From Terriglobales bacterium (GTDB taxonomy: Bacteria > Acidobacteriota > Terriglobia > Terriglobales > Acidobacteriaceae), in assembly GCA_035573675.1 (NCBI GenBank), contig DATMAB010000012.1, positions 96,486-160,485 on the forward strand: DNA of 64,000 bases. The letters are read 5' to 3'. Below are positions 33,098 to 43,056 of this stretch, one piece after another. Numbering within the stretch: the first letter of the stretch is position 1; each line of letters begins with the position of its first letter. A model generated the notes under the pieces. It was not told the origin of the DNA. It worked only from the letters and a program-made list of their open reading frames with translations, and searched no databases. A program made the position numbers and the translations under genes.

Positions 33098-33835
33098 ATG
33101 ATCTACCGCTCGGACAATCGCGCCCCCGACCAGATGCGCCCGGTACATATCGTGCCCGATTACGTCTCCACGGCCGAGGGCTCGGCGCTGATCGAGGTGG
33201 GCAACACGCGGGTGATCTGCACGGCATCCATCGAGGAAGCCGTCCCGCAGTTCCTGCGCGGCTCAGGCAAGGGATGGATCACGGGCGAATACGGCATGAT
33301 CCCGCGTGCCACGCTCACCCGCACGCCGCGCGAATCGGCCCGGGGACGCGTGGGCGGGCGCACGCACGAGATCCAGCGGCTGATCGGGCGCTCGCTGCGC
33401 GCGGTGACCGACCTGGAACGCATGGGCGAGCGGACCATCTGGGTGGACTGCGATGTGATCCAGGCTGACGGCGGGACGCGCACCGCCTCCATCACCGGCG
33501 CGTTCATCGCCGTGGGACTGGCGATGCAGCGGCTGGTGGAAGCGGGGACGCTGTCGGCGGCGCCGCTGCGCGACTTCGTAGCCGCCACCAGCGTGGGCAT
33601 CGTGGAGGGAGAGATCCTGCTCGACCTGACCTACGAAGAAGACTCGCAGGCCGAGGTGGACCTGAACTTCGTCATGACCGGCGCCCGGAAGATCGTGGAG
33701 GTACAGGCCACGGCGGAACAGAAGCCCTTCGACGAACAGCAGTTGCACCGCATGATCGAACTCGCCGGGCGCGGCATCGACTCGCTCATCGCCAAGCAGC
33801 AGGGAGTGCTCAGCGGGCTGATGCTGCGGCAATAG
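33098..33835 (+). CDS. rph: Ribonuclease PH
   Basis: Phosphorolytic 3'-5' exoribonuclease that trims tRNA 3' ends. [20 protein letters not shown] starts the protein as in other bacteria; [37 protein letters not shown] and [19 protein letters not shown] carry the phosphate and RNA-binding residues, and [20 protein letters not shown] holds catalytic Asp residues. The 245-residue length is normal. It follows murI by 66 bp and precedes guaA by 67 bp, with a short period-7 repeat just after its stop. Confidence 0.97.
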   Translation: MIYRSDNRAPDQMRPVHIVPDYVSTAEGSALIEVGNTRVICTASIEEAVPQFLRGSGKGWITGEYGMIPRATLTRTPRESARGRVGGRTHEIQRLIGRSLRAVTDLERMGERTIWVDCDVIQADGGTRTASITGAFIAVGLAMQRLVEAGTLSAAPLRDFVAATSVGIVEGEILLDLTYEEDSQAEVDLNFVMTGARKIVEVQATAEQKPFDEQQLHRMIELAGRGIDSLIAKQQGVLSGLMLRQ

Positions 33836-33843
33836 AGCAGCGT

Positions 33844-33857
33844 CAGCCATCAGCCAT
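33844..33857. repeat. Short period-7 repeat (CAGCCAT, two units)
   Basis: CAGCCAT occurs twice in tandem after the rph stop, followed by CAGCAAGCCAT, in the 67-bp gap before guaA. It is the shortest of the period-7 elements and is listed because it shares the 7-bp unit length and intergenic position of the others. Confidence 0.5.
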
Positions 33858-33902
33858 CAGCAAGCCATTGCACCAGAGGCCGAGTTCCCGCTAGAGTAGA
33901 AC

Positions 33903-35453
33903 ATGGACGCGAACTCCATCGTCATTCTCGACTTCGGCTCGCAGTACACGCAGCTCATCGCGCGCCGCATCCGCGAGCAGAACGTCTTCTCGGTCGTCCT
34001 TCCCTGCAACGCCACACTCGATGAAGTGAAGAGCTACGCCCCGGCGGGCATCATCCTGTCCGGAGGGCCGAGTTCGGTATATGACGCCGACGCGCCGCCG
34101 GCGGACGAGCGCGTGCTCAGCCTGGGACCGCCGGTGCTGGGCATCTGCTACGGCCTCCAGTTCCTGACCTACAAGCTGGGCGGCAAGGTGCGCTCGGCGC
34201 CCAAGCGGGAGTATGGACGAGCTGAGGTCGAGTTGCTGAATGGCTCGCGGCTGTTCGAAGGTCTGCCCCACAACCTCACGGTTTGGATGTCCCACGGGGA
34301 TGATGCGGTGGAGTTGCCGCCCGGCTTCCGGCAAGTGGCACGATCGGCGAATGCAGTAGCGGCCATCGAGGATGCCAGCCGGCGCATCTGGGCGGTGCAG
34401 TTCCATCCGGAAGTGCACCACACGCCGCGGGGGACGGAAATCCTGCGCAATTTCGTGTTCGGCATCTGTGGCGCGCGGCCGGACTGGACCCCGCAGCACT
34501 TTATCGACGCGACGGTGGCACAGGTAAAGCAGACCGTGGGGCCTGCGGGGCGCGCCATCTGCGCGCTCTCCGGCGGAGTGGATTCGGCGGTAGCGGCGAC
34601 GCTGGTGGACCGCGCCCTCGGCGACCGGCTGACGTGTGTGTTCGTGAACAACGGCGTGCTGCGCAAGAACGAGTTCTCGAAAGTGCAGCAGAGCCTGCGT
34701 GACAAACTGGGGCTGAACGTCGTCGCAGTGGATGCGAGCGCGCGCTTCCTGGCGAAGCTGGCCGGCGTGACCGATCCGGAAGAGAAGCGGCGCATCATCG
34801 GCAACGAGTTCATCGCCGTGTTCGAGGAGGAGGCCCACCGAATCGAACGCGAAGTCGGGAAGGTGGAGTGGCTGGTGCAGGGCACGCTGTACCCGGACGT
34901 GATCGAGTCGCGGTCGGTGCGCGGGCCGTCACAGACCATCAAGACACATCACAACGTCGGCGGGCTGCCGGAAACCATGAAGCTGAAGCTGATCGAGCCG
35001 CTCAAAGACCTGTTCAAGGACGAAGTGCGGCGCATCGGCAAGGACCTGGGAATGCCGGATGAGATCCTGCAACGCCAGCCTTTTCCCGGACCGGGCCTGG
35101 CAGTGCGCATCCTGGGCGAAGTGACGCCGGAGCGGGTCGCCATCCTGCAGGAGGCGGACGATATCGTGGTCACGGAGATCAAGAAGGCCGGGCTTTATAC
35201 CAAGGTCTGGCAGTCGTTCGCCGTGCTGTTGCCCGTCAAGAGTGTGGGCGTGATGGGCGACCAGCGCACGTACGCCTACACGTGCGCCATCCGCTGCGTG
35301 CACTCCGAAGACGGCATGACCGCCGACTGGGTGCAACTGCCCTATGAAGTTCTGCAGACCATCTCCAACCGGCTGGTGAACGAGGTCAAGGGCATCAACC
35401 GAGTGGTGTACGACGTGTCGTCCAAACCGCCGAGCACGATTGAGTGGGAGTGA
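33903..35453 (+). CDS. guaA: GMP synthase (glutamine-hydrolysing)
   Basis: Converts XMP to GMP. The class I glutamine amidotransferase domain has catalytic Cys82 in LGICYGLQ and a His/Glu pair in QFHPEVHHT. The ATP pyrophosphatase domain has the P-loop SGGVDS at about 221-226, and the C-terminal dimerisation domain ends in PPSTIEWE, the invariant end of GuaA. The 516-residue length is standard. It is the last gene of the run that begins with DUF1015. Confidence 0.98.
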   Translation: MDANSIVILDFGSQYTQLIARRIREQNVFSVVLPCNATLDEVKSYAPAGIILSGGPSSVYDADAPPADERVLSLGPPVLGICYGLQFLTYKLGGKVRSAPKREYGRAEVELLNGSRLFEGLPHNLTVWMSHGDDAVELPPGFRQVARSANAVAAIEDASRRIWAVQFHPEVHHTPRGTEILRNFVFGICGARPDWTPQHFIDATVAQVKQTVGPAGRAICALSGGVDSAVAATLVDRALGDRLTCVFVNNGVLRKNEFSKVQQSLRDKLGLNVVAVDASARFLAKLAGVTDPEEKRRIIGNEFIAVFEEEAHRIEREVGKVEWLVQGTLYPDVIESRSVRGPSQTIKTHHNVGGLPETMKLKLIEPLKDLFKDEVRRIGKDLGMPDEILQRQPFPGPGLAVRILGEVTPERVAILQEADDIVVTEIKKAGLYTKVWQSFAVLLPVKSVGVMGDQRTYAYTCAIRCVHSEDGMTADWVQLPYEVLQTISNRLVNEVKGINRVVYDVSSKPPSTIEWE

Positions 35454-35548
35454 CTCCCGATCGAGTGACGTGCTGGTGTGGGAGCATCCGGCCTCAACAG
35501 ACAAGAAGGGCCTGTTCCAGCCCACCCGATAAAACAGGCTTTCGCTCT

Positions 35549-36028
35549 CTATTTTTTCTGCTGCCTTGGATCGTCCCCGGGGTTAACGTAAACGAGCTCC
35601 CAAGGACCGTTGCCGTGCAACTGGATCACGGTTTCTCCCTTCGCCATCGCGAAATGGTGCGTATGCGGCTTGATCCAGCCGAAAGCACCCGGGGCCATGG
35701 GGGCCATGGCGGCTTCGTCGAACTTATCGCCCATGCCAACCTTGAAGAGCCCGGAAACCACGGTGACGTGCTCCATGCGCGGATGCCAGTGCGGCGGGAT
35801 CTTGTAGCCGTCGGGCATCTTCAGGCGCATGGTGAATTCACCGGGCTGCGTGGGGTCTCCCTCAAGGACGGCCAATTGCGAGCCCGGTGGCAGGATATCG
35901 GGCGCGGCACCCCACTGCACAGCTCCAGGTTCCCAAACCTGGTGATTTGCGTTTGTGCTGGTCGCAGCCTGCTGCACCAACGCCACTGCAGTGGCCAGCA
36001 TCAACACGAAAAAGAGATGTTTCCGCAT
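35549..36028 (-). CDS. Exported cupin-fold protein
   Basis: A 159-residue single-domain cupin behind a signal peptide (residues 1-21). Metal-binding motif 1 is HWHPRMEHVTVVSG, with two His and Glu/His, and the second His is in KPHTHHFAMAKGETV. It resembles ChrR-type cupin and DUF4437-like proteins, which bind a divalent metal. Reaction unknown; periplasmic location is inferred. The gene is alone between guaA and an aldolase gene, in convergent orientation to guaA. The 95 bp between it and guaA hold no recognised element. Confidence 0.8.
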   Translation of the reverse strand: MRKHLFFVLMLATAVALVQQAATSTNANHQVWEPGAVQWGAAPDILPPGSQLAVLEGDPTQPGEFTMRLKMPDGYKIPPHWHPRMEHVTVVSGLFKVGMGDKFDEAAMAPMAPGAFGWIKPHTHHFAMAKGETVIQLHGNGPWELVYVNPGDDPRQQKK

Positions 36029-36122
36029 AACGTGCTCCTTTCATAAGCCCCGTCCGTGACAATTCGACAGGAGGGGTGGAAATGGAGAGAAACCCGTCAG
36101 GAAAGAAACGCCTCGACACGGA

Positions 36123-37136
36123 TCAGTCTGCCGCCAGTTCATCTCCGCTCTTGACGCCGTACTTCTCGAACCAGGGCGTAGCGGCCTTCAGGCGTTCGTT
36201 CACGTTATTGATGTTCTCGACGCCCTTGGTCTCCAGCCACTTGCGGAATGCTGCGGCGCCTTCCTTGGCGTAAACGGGGATGCCGTCTTTCCAGGTGGCG
36301 CGTCCGCAAAGCACGCCAGCGAACTTCACACCCGATTCGGCCGCCAGCTCCAGCGACTCGGTGAACTCGGAGTTGGAAACTCCCGCCGATAGATAGATGA
36401 AGGGTTTGGTGGCAACGGCGGCGGCGCCGCGGAACAGGTCCATGGCCTCCTGCTTCGAATAGGCCTTCTGGCCCGCGTAAGAGCGAGCGCCCTCGACGAA
36501 CTTCATGTTGACGGGCACTTCGACCTTCATCACGTCCACGCCGTAGCGATCCTTGGTGAATTCTGCCATGGACTGGATGACGACCTCGGGCTTCTTGCGG
36601 GCGAAGTCGAGACCTTTCTCATCCACGCCTTCTTCGTAGCCCACGAACTCCAGGAAGAAGGGGATATCGTTGGCGCGGCATTCGTCGCCGATGCGCTCCA
36701 CCCAGGCGTGCTTCCTGTCATTGATGTCTTTGGGATCGAAGGGCGTGTAGTAGAGCAGGATCTTGATGCAATCGGCACCGGCTTCCTTCAGGCGGCGAAC
36801 GGACCAGTTGTCCAGCAGGTCAGGCAGGCGGCCGGGACCGGTCTTGTCATAGCCGGTTTTCTCGTACGCCAAGAGCAGGCCGGCGTTTTTCGCGCGGCGC
36901 TTGGAGGCGGGCAATCCCCACTCCGGGTCGAGCAGGATGGCGCTGGCATGCGCGGTGAGCACTTCCGTGACCAGCGACTTGAACTCCTCCATCATGGCGT
37001 CGGAGACGTCGGCGCCCTTTTCCTTGGCCAGGGCCTTCTTAAGCGAGCCGCGCTGGTCCATGGCGGCGGCGGCGATCACGCCACGACGGTCGCTGACGGC
37101 CTTGAGACCGGCCAGTTTTCCAGGAGTGAGTTTCAT
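36123..37136 (-). CDS. Tagatose 1,6-bisphosphate aldolase-like protein (LacD family)
   Basis: Class I aldolase of the LacD/DeoC-type TIM barrel. RRGVIAAAAMDQRGSL, ILLDPEWGLPASK, DCIKILLYYTPFDP, EFVGYEEGVDEK and VMKVEVPVN match the family; a lysine in CIKILLYY or MKVEVPV would form the Schiff base. Length (337) is normal. In lactic acid bacteria LacD cleaves tagatose-1,6-bisphosphate, but acidobacterial members stand alone and probably act on related ketose bisphosphates or serve sulfosugar breakdown (YihT-like). No other sugar gene is adjacent. A period-7 array follows upstream of its start. Confidence 0.85.
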   Translation of the reverse strand: MKLTPGKLAGLKAVSDRRGVIAAAAMDQRGSLKKALAKEKGADVSDAMMEEFKSLVTEVLTAHASAILLDPEWGLPASKRRAKNAGLLLAYEKTGYDKTGPGRLPDLLDNWSVRRLKEAGADCIKILLYYTPFDPKDINDRKHAWVERIGDECRANDIPFFLEFVGYEEGVDEKGLDFARKKPEVVIQSMAEFTKDRYGVDVMKVEVPVNMKFVEGARSYAGQKAYSKQEAMDLFRGAAAVATKPFIYLSAGVSNSEFTESLELAAESGVKFAGVLCGRATWKDGIPVYAKEGAAAFRKWLETKGVENINNVNERLKAATPWFEKYGVKSGDELAAD

Positions 37137-37181
37137 AAGGCCTCCAATAAACGGATTTCAGGATTGCGGGCACAACATTCT

Positions 37182-37230
37182 AGCACTCAGCATTCGGCAA
37201 CTTGCACTTAGCCGTTGGCACCTAGCCGTG
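37182..37230. repeat. Period-7 tandem repeat (seven units)
   Basis: Seven degenerate units in exact register: AGCACTC, AGCATTC, GGCAACT, TGCACTT, AGCCGTT, GGCACCT, AGCCGTG. It fills most of the gap between the aldolase gene and the next gene's stop codon. It is non-coding and the longest simple array of this kind in the window. Confidence 0.75.
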
Positions 37231-37291
37231 CAGAGACGGAAACAAGATTCAATCCGCCGTTCTTTACCGCTCTTGGAGCGGCAACTCGGCC

Positions 37292-38287
37292 CTACGCGAC
37301 GGGTGGAGCCGGCGCGGCTTCGGATGGCGATGCTGCGCCATCCGGAGCCGTTGGCATCGCCGGGGCGGGCGACGTCGCGGCGACCGCTTCCCCACTGAGT
37401 TGAGCGCTGTTGGCGGACGGCTGAGCGCTCTCTTCCCCGATCCGTGCGTAAGCGGCGAGGCGTGCACTGTAGAGAAAGTCGGCGACCGCGAAATATCCCA
37501 GCGTGATCAAGACCAGCAGCGCGGTAACCAGCCATCCGGGTGCGGTGCCCATGAGCGCCAGGGGAATGAGCGAAAGGACGATGGTGGCGCCGAGAAAAAA
37601 CAGGCGCAGCAGCCCAAAAGCGGTGCTCACCCCAGAGAACTGGCGCGCATGTGAGCGCACGAAGCGGACGGTTTCGGCGACCGCACCGAGTGTATCCAGG
37701 CCTTCGCGAACCGCCAGCAAGGGCGCCACCGAGAGATACCAGTTCAGCGTGCCGGACAGCATTGAGACCACGAGCCACAGGATGAGCGTGACCAGCATGA
37801 ACAGTCCGGGACTGTTCTCTTCCCCGCTCGTGGCCGCAAGTCCGGCCACGATCGTGGCTCCGGCAAAGGCCAGCAGGGTGGCCAGGGCGAGGGCGGCGCG
37901 CAAGAAGTTAATACCGGCAACGGCGCCAACGTTGATCCTGCCCTCGCGGGGAACCACCACGCGCAGCGTCACAACCCGTCCGACGGTTGCAGCCGCCACC
38001 CAGAGCACAGCCACCGCCGGTAGAACTACCGCCAGAATCGCCAGCAGCGTTCCACCTGCGCCACGGAGGATTTCCGCCAAGGCTTCGGCCATCAGGCTGG
38101 GAATGCGGGTGCGCAGCAACGTCAGGTTGGAGTCAGAAACGTTGAGAGTGGCCAGGAAACGGGCCGCTCCCGCCCCCAGAATGGCCAGCGCCCCCGCGCC
38201 AAACGCCCAGCGCCAGGTGATCTCCGCCAGAACCAGGCCGGGGTCGCGGGTGGCGGTGCGCAGCCCGACGCGGAAAGGAGAAGGCAT
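37292..38287 (-). CDS. Polytopic membrane protein, unrecognised
   Basis: A 331-residue protein with about six membrane helices: ITWRWAFGAGALAILGAGAA, TLLAILAVVLPAVAVLWVAA, AALALATLLAFAGATIVAGL, LFMLVTLILWLVVSMLS, LLRLFFLGATIVLSLIPLAL and WLVTALLVLITLGYFAV. An amphipathic loop with charged residues sits between the fourth and fifth. The C-terminal 40 residues are Ala/Pro/Ser-rich and probably disordered. It resembles membrane proteins of the DUF975/YciC-like type without a named function. It is 46 bp downstream of leuS on the same strand, perhaps co-transcribed. Confidence 0.65.
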   Translation of the reverse strand: MPSPFRVGLRTATRDPGLVLAEITWRWAFGAGALAILGAGAARFLATLNVSDSNLTLLRTRIPSLMAEALAEILRGAGGTLLAILAVVLPAVAVLWVAAATVGRVVTLRVVVPREGRINVGAVAGINFLRAALALATLLAFAGATIVAGLAATSGEENSPGLFMLVTLILWLVVSMLSGTLNWYLSVAPLLAVREGLDTLGAVAETVRFVRSHARQFSGVSTAFGLLRLFFLGATIVLSLIPLALMGTAPGWLVTALLVLITLGYFAVADFLYSARLAAYARIGEESAQPSANSAQLSGEAVAATSPAPAMPTAPDGAASPSEAAPAPPVA

Positions 38288-38333
38288 GGGGGTAAGGATA
38301 GCACTCGGTCTCGAGCCACCAGACGTTCAGGCG

Positions 38334-40931
38334 CTAGCGCACAACAATATTGACCAGCTTGCCGGGCACGACGATGGCCTTGACCAACTGCTTGCCGTCG
38401 AGTGAAGCGCAGACCTTTTCGTCGGCCAGGGCGCGCTCGCGCACAGCGTCCTCACCGAGGTCGGCAGGAATGAGCAGGCGACTGCGCAGCTTGCCATTCA
38501 CCTGGACGGCGATCTCGATCTCCTCCTCCTTGGCCAGTTCGGGGTCGTAGCTGGGCCAGGGCGCGCGCAGCAGATTGGACTTCTCGCCCAGCATTTCCCA
38601 GAGTTCGTGGGCCAGAAAGGGAGCGAAGGGCGCAAGGAGCAGGGTGAGTTTGCGAAGCGTCTCGGCGACCAGGGCCGCGGGCACCGCGCCGCGGGAGATG
38701 GCTTCCTCCTGCCCATAGAGCTCGTTCACCAGTTCCATCACGGCTGCAATGGAAGTGTTGAAGTGCCAGCGACCCTGGAAGTCGTCGCTGACCCGGCGGA
38801 TGGTCTGGTGGAGCTTGCGCTGCAAGGCGCGGGCTTCGGCGGGTAGAGACGTTGCCGGCAACGTCTCCGGAGACGCAGCACTCTGCGTCTCTCCAAGTTG
38901 TGCTGCAGCGGCAGGCGCATGCTTGCGCGCGAAGCGGTACACCCGCCCCAGGAAGCGTGCGATACCCTCGACGCCGGCATCCTGCCAGTCGAGGTCGCGA
39001 TCGGGCGGCGCAGCGAACAGCGTGTACAGGCGTGTGGCGTCGGCGCCGTAACGGGCCACCATCTCATCCGGCGTCACCACGTTGCCCAGGCTCTTGGACA
39101 TCTTGGCGCCGTCCTTGATCACCATGCCCTGAGTGAACAGCCGCGCCACCGGTTCGGAGTTCCTGACCAACCCGAGGTCGCGCATGACCTTGGTCCAGAA
39201 GCGCGAGTAGATAAGGTGAAGGATGGCGTGCTCCACCCCGCCGATGTACTGGTCGATGGGAAACCAGTAAGCGACGATCTCGGGGTCGAACGGCGCCCGG
39301 TCGTTGCGCGAATCGGTGTAACGGTAGAAATACCAGGACGAGTCCACGAAGGTGTCCATGGTGTCGGTTTCGCGCAGCGCCCCGCCTCCGCAGCGCGGGC
39401 AGGTGGTGTTCACCCAGTCTTCCTCGCGGGCCAGCGGCGAGCCGCCCTCGAGCGTGATCTTCACATCCGGCGGCAACACCACGGGCAAATCCTTCTCCGG
39501 CACCGGGACGATGCCGCAAGCGTGGCAATACAGCATGGGGATGGGAGTGCCCCAGTAACGCTGACGGCTGATTCCCCAATCCTTCAGGCGATACGTGACG
39601 GCTGCCCGCCCAAACCCATGTTCTTCTGCGTACTTCGTCATGGCGTGGATTGCATCCACGCAACCCATCCCGCTGAACTCGCCGCTGTTGATCAGGATGC
39701 TGTCCAGGTGGGTGAAAGGCAGCAGAGGCTCCTCGGCCTCGCCCTCGGAGGGAGGTTCGCCTTCGCGGCGCGGCAGGATGACGACGCGAATGTCCAGGTC
39801 ATACTTCCTGGCGAAGTCGTAGTCGCGCTCGTCGTGCGCCGGCACGCTCATGATGGCGCCGGTGCCGTACTCCATCAGCACGTAGTTCGCCACCCAGATC
39901 GGCACGCGCTCGCCGTTATAGGGGTTGATAGCGTACCGCCCCGTGGGGACACCGTGCTTCTCGATGGCGGCGACATCGCCGACGTCGCGGGCCTTCTGTT
40001 GCTCGGCCTGAAGGTCGCGCACCTTCTCGCCGAGTTCGGCATCGGCCGCCACGAAATCGGCCACCAAAGGATGCTGGGGCGCGAGCTGGACCGACGTGGC
40101 GCCGAAGATGGTGTCCACGCGGGTAGTGAAAACCGTGATGATGGAGCCGGCAGGGCCGGCAGGACCATCGAGCTGGAAGTCGATGCTGGCCCCCTCGCTG
40201 CGGCCGATCCAGTTGCGCTGCATGACGCGCACCTTCTCCGGCCAGCCCTCGAGGTTGTCCAGGTCTCGCAGCAGCTCGTCGGCGTACTGGGTGATGCGCA
40301 GGAACCACTGCTCCAGTTCGCGCTGCTCGACGGGCGTATCCTCGTGCCGCCAGCAACAGCCGCCCACCACCTGCTCGTTGGCCAGCACGGTGGCGCAACG
40401 CGGACACCAGTTGACGCGGCTCTTCTTGCGGTACACCAGGCCGCGCTCGTACATCTTCAGGAAGAACCACTGATTCCAGCGGTAGTACTCGGGATGGCAA
40501 CTGGCCACCTCGGTGGACCAGTCGTAGGCGAAGCCCAGGCGCTTCATCTGCGCCTTCATGTTCCTGATGTTGCGCAGCGTCCAGTCGCGCGGCGGGACTT
40601 TGGCCTGGATGGCGGCGTTCTCGGCGGGCAAGCCGAACGCGTCCCAGCCCATGGGATGGAGCACGTTGTAGCCGCGCATCCACATCTGGCGGGCCAGGGC
40701 ATCGCCGATGGAATAATTGCGGACGTGTCCCATGTGCAGGGCGCCCGAGGGATAGGGCAGCATCTCCAGCACGTAATACTTGGGACGCGGCGAAGATGCC
40801 GGCTCGGCACGGTAGAGCGCCGGATCCGCCTCGAACCGCTCCATCCATTTCAGCTCGATGCGGCGCGGCTCGTAGCGGTCGTCGCGCTGGGCGTCGGAAG
40901 GCGCTGCCTTCGCTGGCTTCCGTTTGGCCAT
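38334..40931 (-). CDS. leuS: Leucyl-tRNA synthetase
   Basis: Charges tRNA-Leu and edits misactivated residues. The class I HIGH motif is HMGH at 66-69 ([15 protein letters not shown]); zinc-ribbon cysteines follow in [17 protein letters not shown]; the CP1 editing domain holds the [21 protein letters not shown] [15 protein letters not shown]; the KMSKS loop is [12 protein letters not shown]. The 865-residue length is usual. Residues about 681-695, between the KMSKS region and the anticodon-binding domain, are encoded by tandem palindromes inserted in frame. That region is a tolerant linker in other bacterial LeuS. Confidence 0.97.
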   Translation of the reverse strand: MAKRKPAKAAPSDAQRDDRYEPRRIELKWMERFEADPALYRAEPASSPRPKYYVLEMLPYPSGALHMGHVRNYSIGDALARQMWMRGYNVLHPMGWDAFGLPAENAAIQAKVPPRDWTLRNIRNMKAQMKRLGFAYDWSTEVASCHPEYYRWNQWFFLKMYERGLVYRKKSRVNWCPRCATVLANEQVVGGCCWRHEDTPVEQRELEQWFLRITQYADELLRDLDNLEGWPEKVRVMQRNWIGRSEGASIDFQLDGPAGPAGSIITVFTTRVDTIFGATSVQLAPQHPLVADFVAADAELGEKVRDLQAEQQKARDVGDVAAIEKHGVPTGRYAINPYNGERVPIWVANYVLMEYGTGAIMSVPAHDERDYDFARKYDLDIRVVILPRREGEPPSEGEAEEPLLPFTHLDSILINSGEFSGMGCVDAIHAMTKYAEEHGFGRAAVTYRLKDWGISRQRYWGTPIPMLYCHACGIVPVPEKDLPVVLPPDVKITLEGGSPLAREEDWVNTTCPRCGGGALRETDTMDTFVDSSWYFYRYTDSRNDRAPFDPEIVAYWFPIDQYIGGVEHAILHLIYSRFWTKVMRDLGLVRNSEPVARLFTQGMVIKDGAKMSKSLGNVVTPDEMVARYGADATRLYTLFAAPPDRDLDWQDAGVEGIARFLGRVYRFARKHAPAAAAQLGETQSAASPETLPATSLPAEARALQRKLHQTIRRVSDDFQGRWHFNTSIAAVMELVNELYGQEEAISRGAVPAALVAETLRKLTLLLAPFAPFLAHELWEMLGEKSNLLRAPWPSYDPELAKEEEIEIAVQVNGKLRSRLLIPADLGEDAVRERALADEKVCASLDGKQLVKAIVVPGKLVNIVVR
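38846..38891. repeat. Tandem palindromes inserted in frame within leuS
   Basis: Two adjacent palindromes occur inside the leuS reading frame. The first is a perfect 22-bp palindrome whose left half is GAGACGTTGCC (38846-38856) and right half GGCAACGTCTC. The second pairs GAGACGCAG (38870-38878) with CTGCGTCTC (38883-38891) around a 4-nt loop. Such GAGACG palindromes are of the dispersed, REP-like type. They translate as part of [12 protein letters not shown] without a stop, so the gene stays intact. Confidence 0.6.
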
Positions 40932-40963
40932 TCGTCTCTTCGTTGCGGCTCTTTGATGTCCCT

Positions 40964-41896
40964 TTATGCTTTGCCTTCACCAGCCAGCCGCCGCAGGACG
41001 GTTACGTTCCTGCGATCGTCACCCGGCTTGTCGATCGGCGTTTCCGCGATGAAGGCGGCGTGCGCCAGGCGCGGATCATGCAGCAAACGGCGAAAAACCT
41101 CCCGGCCGATCATGCCGCGCCCGATGTGCTGATGTCGATCCAGGCGCGAGCCGCGCGGCGCCTTGGCGTCATTCACATGCCAGACGCTCACGTTGTGCAG
41201 GCCGACCGTAGCCTGCAGTTCGGCCAGCGTCACCGCATATCCATCTTCGCTCACAATGTCGTAACCGGCAACGTGTGTGTGGCAGGTGTCGATGCAGGCT
41301 CCAGCCGGCACCACCCGGCGGAGCCGGTCGGCGAGTTCCGCCACTTCCTCAAACGAAGCGCCCAGGGAACATCCGGCGCCCGCCGTGTTTTCAATCAGGA
41401 CGGTCAGACGACCCGCCAGATCAAGGCGCTCCGCCGCCCTGGCGACCGATTCCAGCACTCGCGCGACGCCCTGGGCGCGGCTTCCACCGCGGAACGACCC
41501 CGGGTGGACGATCAGGAACTCGGCGCCGAGTGCGAGCGCGCGCTGGAGCTCGCTACGGAAGGCCGCTACCGAGCACCGCTGCAGTTCCGGGGCTGCGCCC
41601 GCCAGGTTGATCAGGTAGTTGGCGTGGATGGCCAGCGGGCTCAGCCGATAGCGTGAGCGCAGGCGTAGCATGGCCTCGGCTCGCTCGGAGGCAATCTCCG
41701 CCGCCTTCCACTGACGCGGGTTGGAGGAGAAAATCTGGAATGTGCCGCAGCCCAGACGCCAGGCGCGCTCGGCGGCGTTTTCCACCCCACCGGCCACGGA
41801 AGTGTGGATGCCGATACGCCGTGGCGACACCGTGGCGCGCCCCTTTGGCAGACCGAGCGTGCGAACGTCCTGGTCGTCAGCGAGAGCGCGCACCAT
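40964..41896 (-). CDS. nfo: Endonuclease IV (AP endonuclease)
   Basis: Cuts at abasic sites in base-excision repair. [20 protein letters not shown] and [12 protein letters not shown] start the TIM barrel; [67 protein letters not shown] and IAETP carry the zinc ligands His, Glu and Asp in the family order. I chose the ATG at 41896, 7 bp after the YVTN gene's stop, giving 310 residues; a longer upstream reading lacks homologous sequence. The two genes are likely in one transcript. An alkD-like pseudogene elsewhere in the window shows that another repair gene has decayed. Confidence 0.94.
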   Translation of the reverse strand: MVRALADDQDVRTLGLPKGRATVSPRRIGIHTSVAGGVENAAERAWRLGCGTFQIFSSNPRQWKAAEIASERAEAMLRLRSRYRLSPLAIHANYLINLAGAAPELQRCSVAAFRSELQRALALGAEFLIVHPGSFRGGSRAQGVARVLESVARAAERLDLAGRLTVLIENTAGAGCSLGASFEEVAELADRLRRVVPAGACIDTCHTHVAGYDIVSEDGYAVTLAELQATVGLHNVSVWHVNDAKAPRGSRLDRHQHIGRGMIGREVFRRLLHDPRLAHAAFIAETPIDKPGDDRRNVTVLRRLAGEGKA

Positions 41897-41903
41897 GATT
41901 GTG

Positions 41904-43052
41904 CTAGTCCGGCGTTGTGTGCGGCTGAACGTCCTTGATGGCGATCTGGTTGGGCCGTTTGCCGACCGGCACCATGGTGAGCAGCCGCAGGGTGGGCACA
42001 TCGACGTCACGCGCACGGTCGCGGACGACGGTGGTGCGAATGACGGCGACATCGCTCGATCCGGCGTTCACCACCAGCAGGTGACCTTGCGTCAGCGCCA
42101 GGGCGTCCGGCCGGCTGCCGACGCGAAGCGTCGTGAGCAGGCGGCCGGTGTCGATGCCGAACATGGCTACGGTATCGGAACCGAAGTTGCTCACGTAGAG
42201 ATACCGGTTGTCCGCGCTCACCACACCGCGCACCGGTTTCTCACCGATCAAGTAGCTGCCGCCGACCTCGTTGGTGGTCGTCGTGATATCGCTAAAGGTG
42301 TTGGAATCGTAGTTGGCGACAAAGACCTGGCCGCCGTCCGGCTTGAGGGCGAGATGAATCGGCGTCCTGCCGACATCGAGCAGGGCCAGCAGCTTGTCGT
42401 TCGAGAGGTCGACCGCGGCGACTTGCGCGGACCCGGTGCACGCGATGAAGGTCTTGGATGAGTCGGGCAGGATGGCAATGTCCTCGGGCGCCTTGCATAG
42501 CGGGATAGTGGCGCGCACAGCGAGCTTTTCTGCATCCATGACGGCGACCGCGTCCTGCCCCCGGAGCGAGACGACGACCAGCTTGCCATCGGGCGAGACC
42601 CGGGCCAGTCCCGGCGCGGCGCCAACCGCCACGTTCGCGATTACCGCGCGTTTTTCCAGATCGAGGACGCTCACATTGGCCGAGCCGGAGTTGGCCACGT
42701 AGGCGCGCTTGCCGTCAGCGGCAACATCGATGAAATACGGGCGGTGATGCACGCCGAGGGTGGCCACCACCCGGTTGCGCTCGGTGTCGATGATGCTGAC
42801 GTTGTCCGAGCCCGAGTTCACGACGTAGACCTCATTCTTCCGGGGATTGGCAGCGATGCCGGTAGGGTTTTCACCCACGGGGATGGTGGCCGTAGGCCGG
42901 AAGCTCAGCAGGTCGATGACCGTCACTGTGCCTGAACCGCCGTTGGTCACGTACGCGAAGGCGGGAGGGCGAGGCGTCGGCTCTGTGCGGCAGCCCGCAA
43001 GCAAGGCTCCGACCGCCAGGGTCCAGACGGCAAATGCTTGCACCCGTTTCAA
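41904..43052 (-). CDS. YVTN-family beta-propeller lipoprotein
   Basis: A 382-residue surface or periplasmic protein. The signal ends in a lipobox, LLAGC, with lipidated Cys21. The rest is a YVTN propeller with repeated FAYVTNGGSGTVTVIDL-type blades: VYVVNSGSDNVSIIDTE, AYVANSGSANVSVLDLE, VFVANYDSNTFSDI and LYVSNFGSDTVAMFGID. Such proteins bind partners rather than catalyse, though some are near electron-transfer or cell-surface functions. It lies 4 bp downstream of the DAHP synthase gene and 7 bp upstream of nfo, so all three may be co-transcribed. Confidence 0.85.
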   Translation of the reverse strand: MKRVQAFAVWTLAVGALLAGCRTEPTPRPPAFAYVTNGGSGTVTVIDLLSFRPTATIPVGENPTGIAANPRKNEVYVVNSGSDNVSIIDTERNRVVATLGVHHRPYFIDVAADGKRAYVANSGSANVSVLDLEKRAVIANVAVGAAPGLARVSPDGKLVVVSLRGQDAVAVMDAEKLAVRATIPLCKAPEDIAILPDSSKTFIACTGSAQVAAVDLSNDKLLALLDVGRTPIHLALKPDGGQVFVANYDSNTFSDITTTTNEVGGSYLIGEKPVRGVVSADNRYLYVSNFGSDTVAMFGIDTGRLLTTLRVGSRPDALALTQGHLLVVNAGSSDVAVIRTTVVRDRARDVDVPTLRLLTMVPVGKRPNQIAIKDVQPHTTPD

Positions 43053-43056
43053 GGTA

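Noticed and set aside
38898..41132. Open frame of 744 codons on the plus strand opposite leuS
   Set aside because: It is the antisense of a certain leuS gene, has no recognisable domain and results from GC-rich codon bias leaving few stops in the opposite frame.
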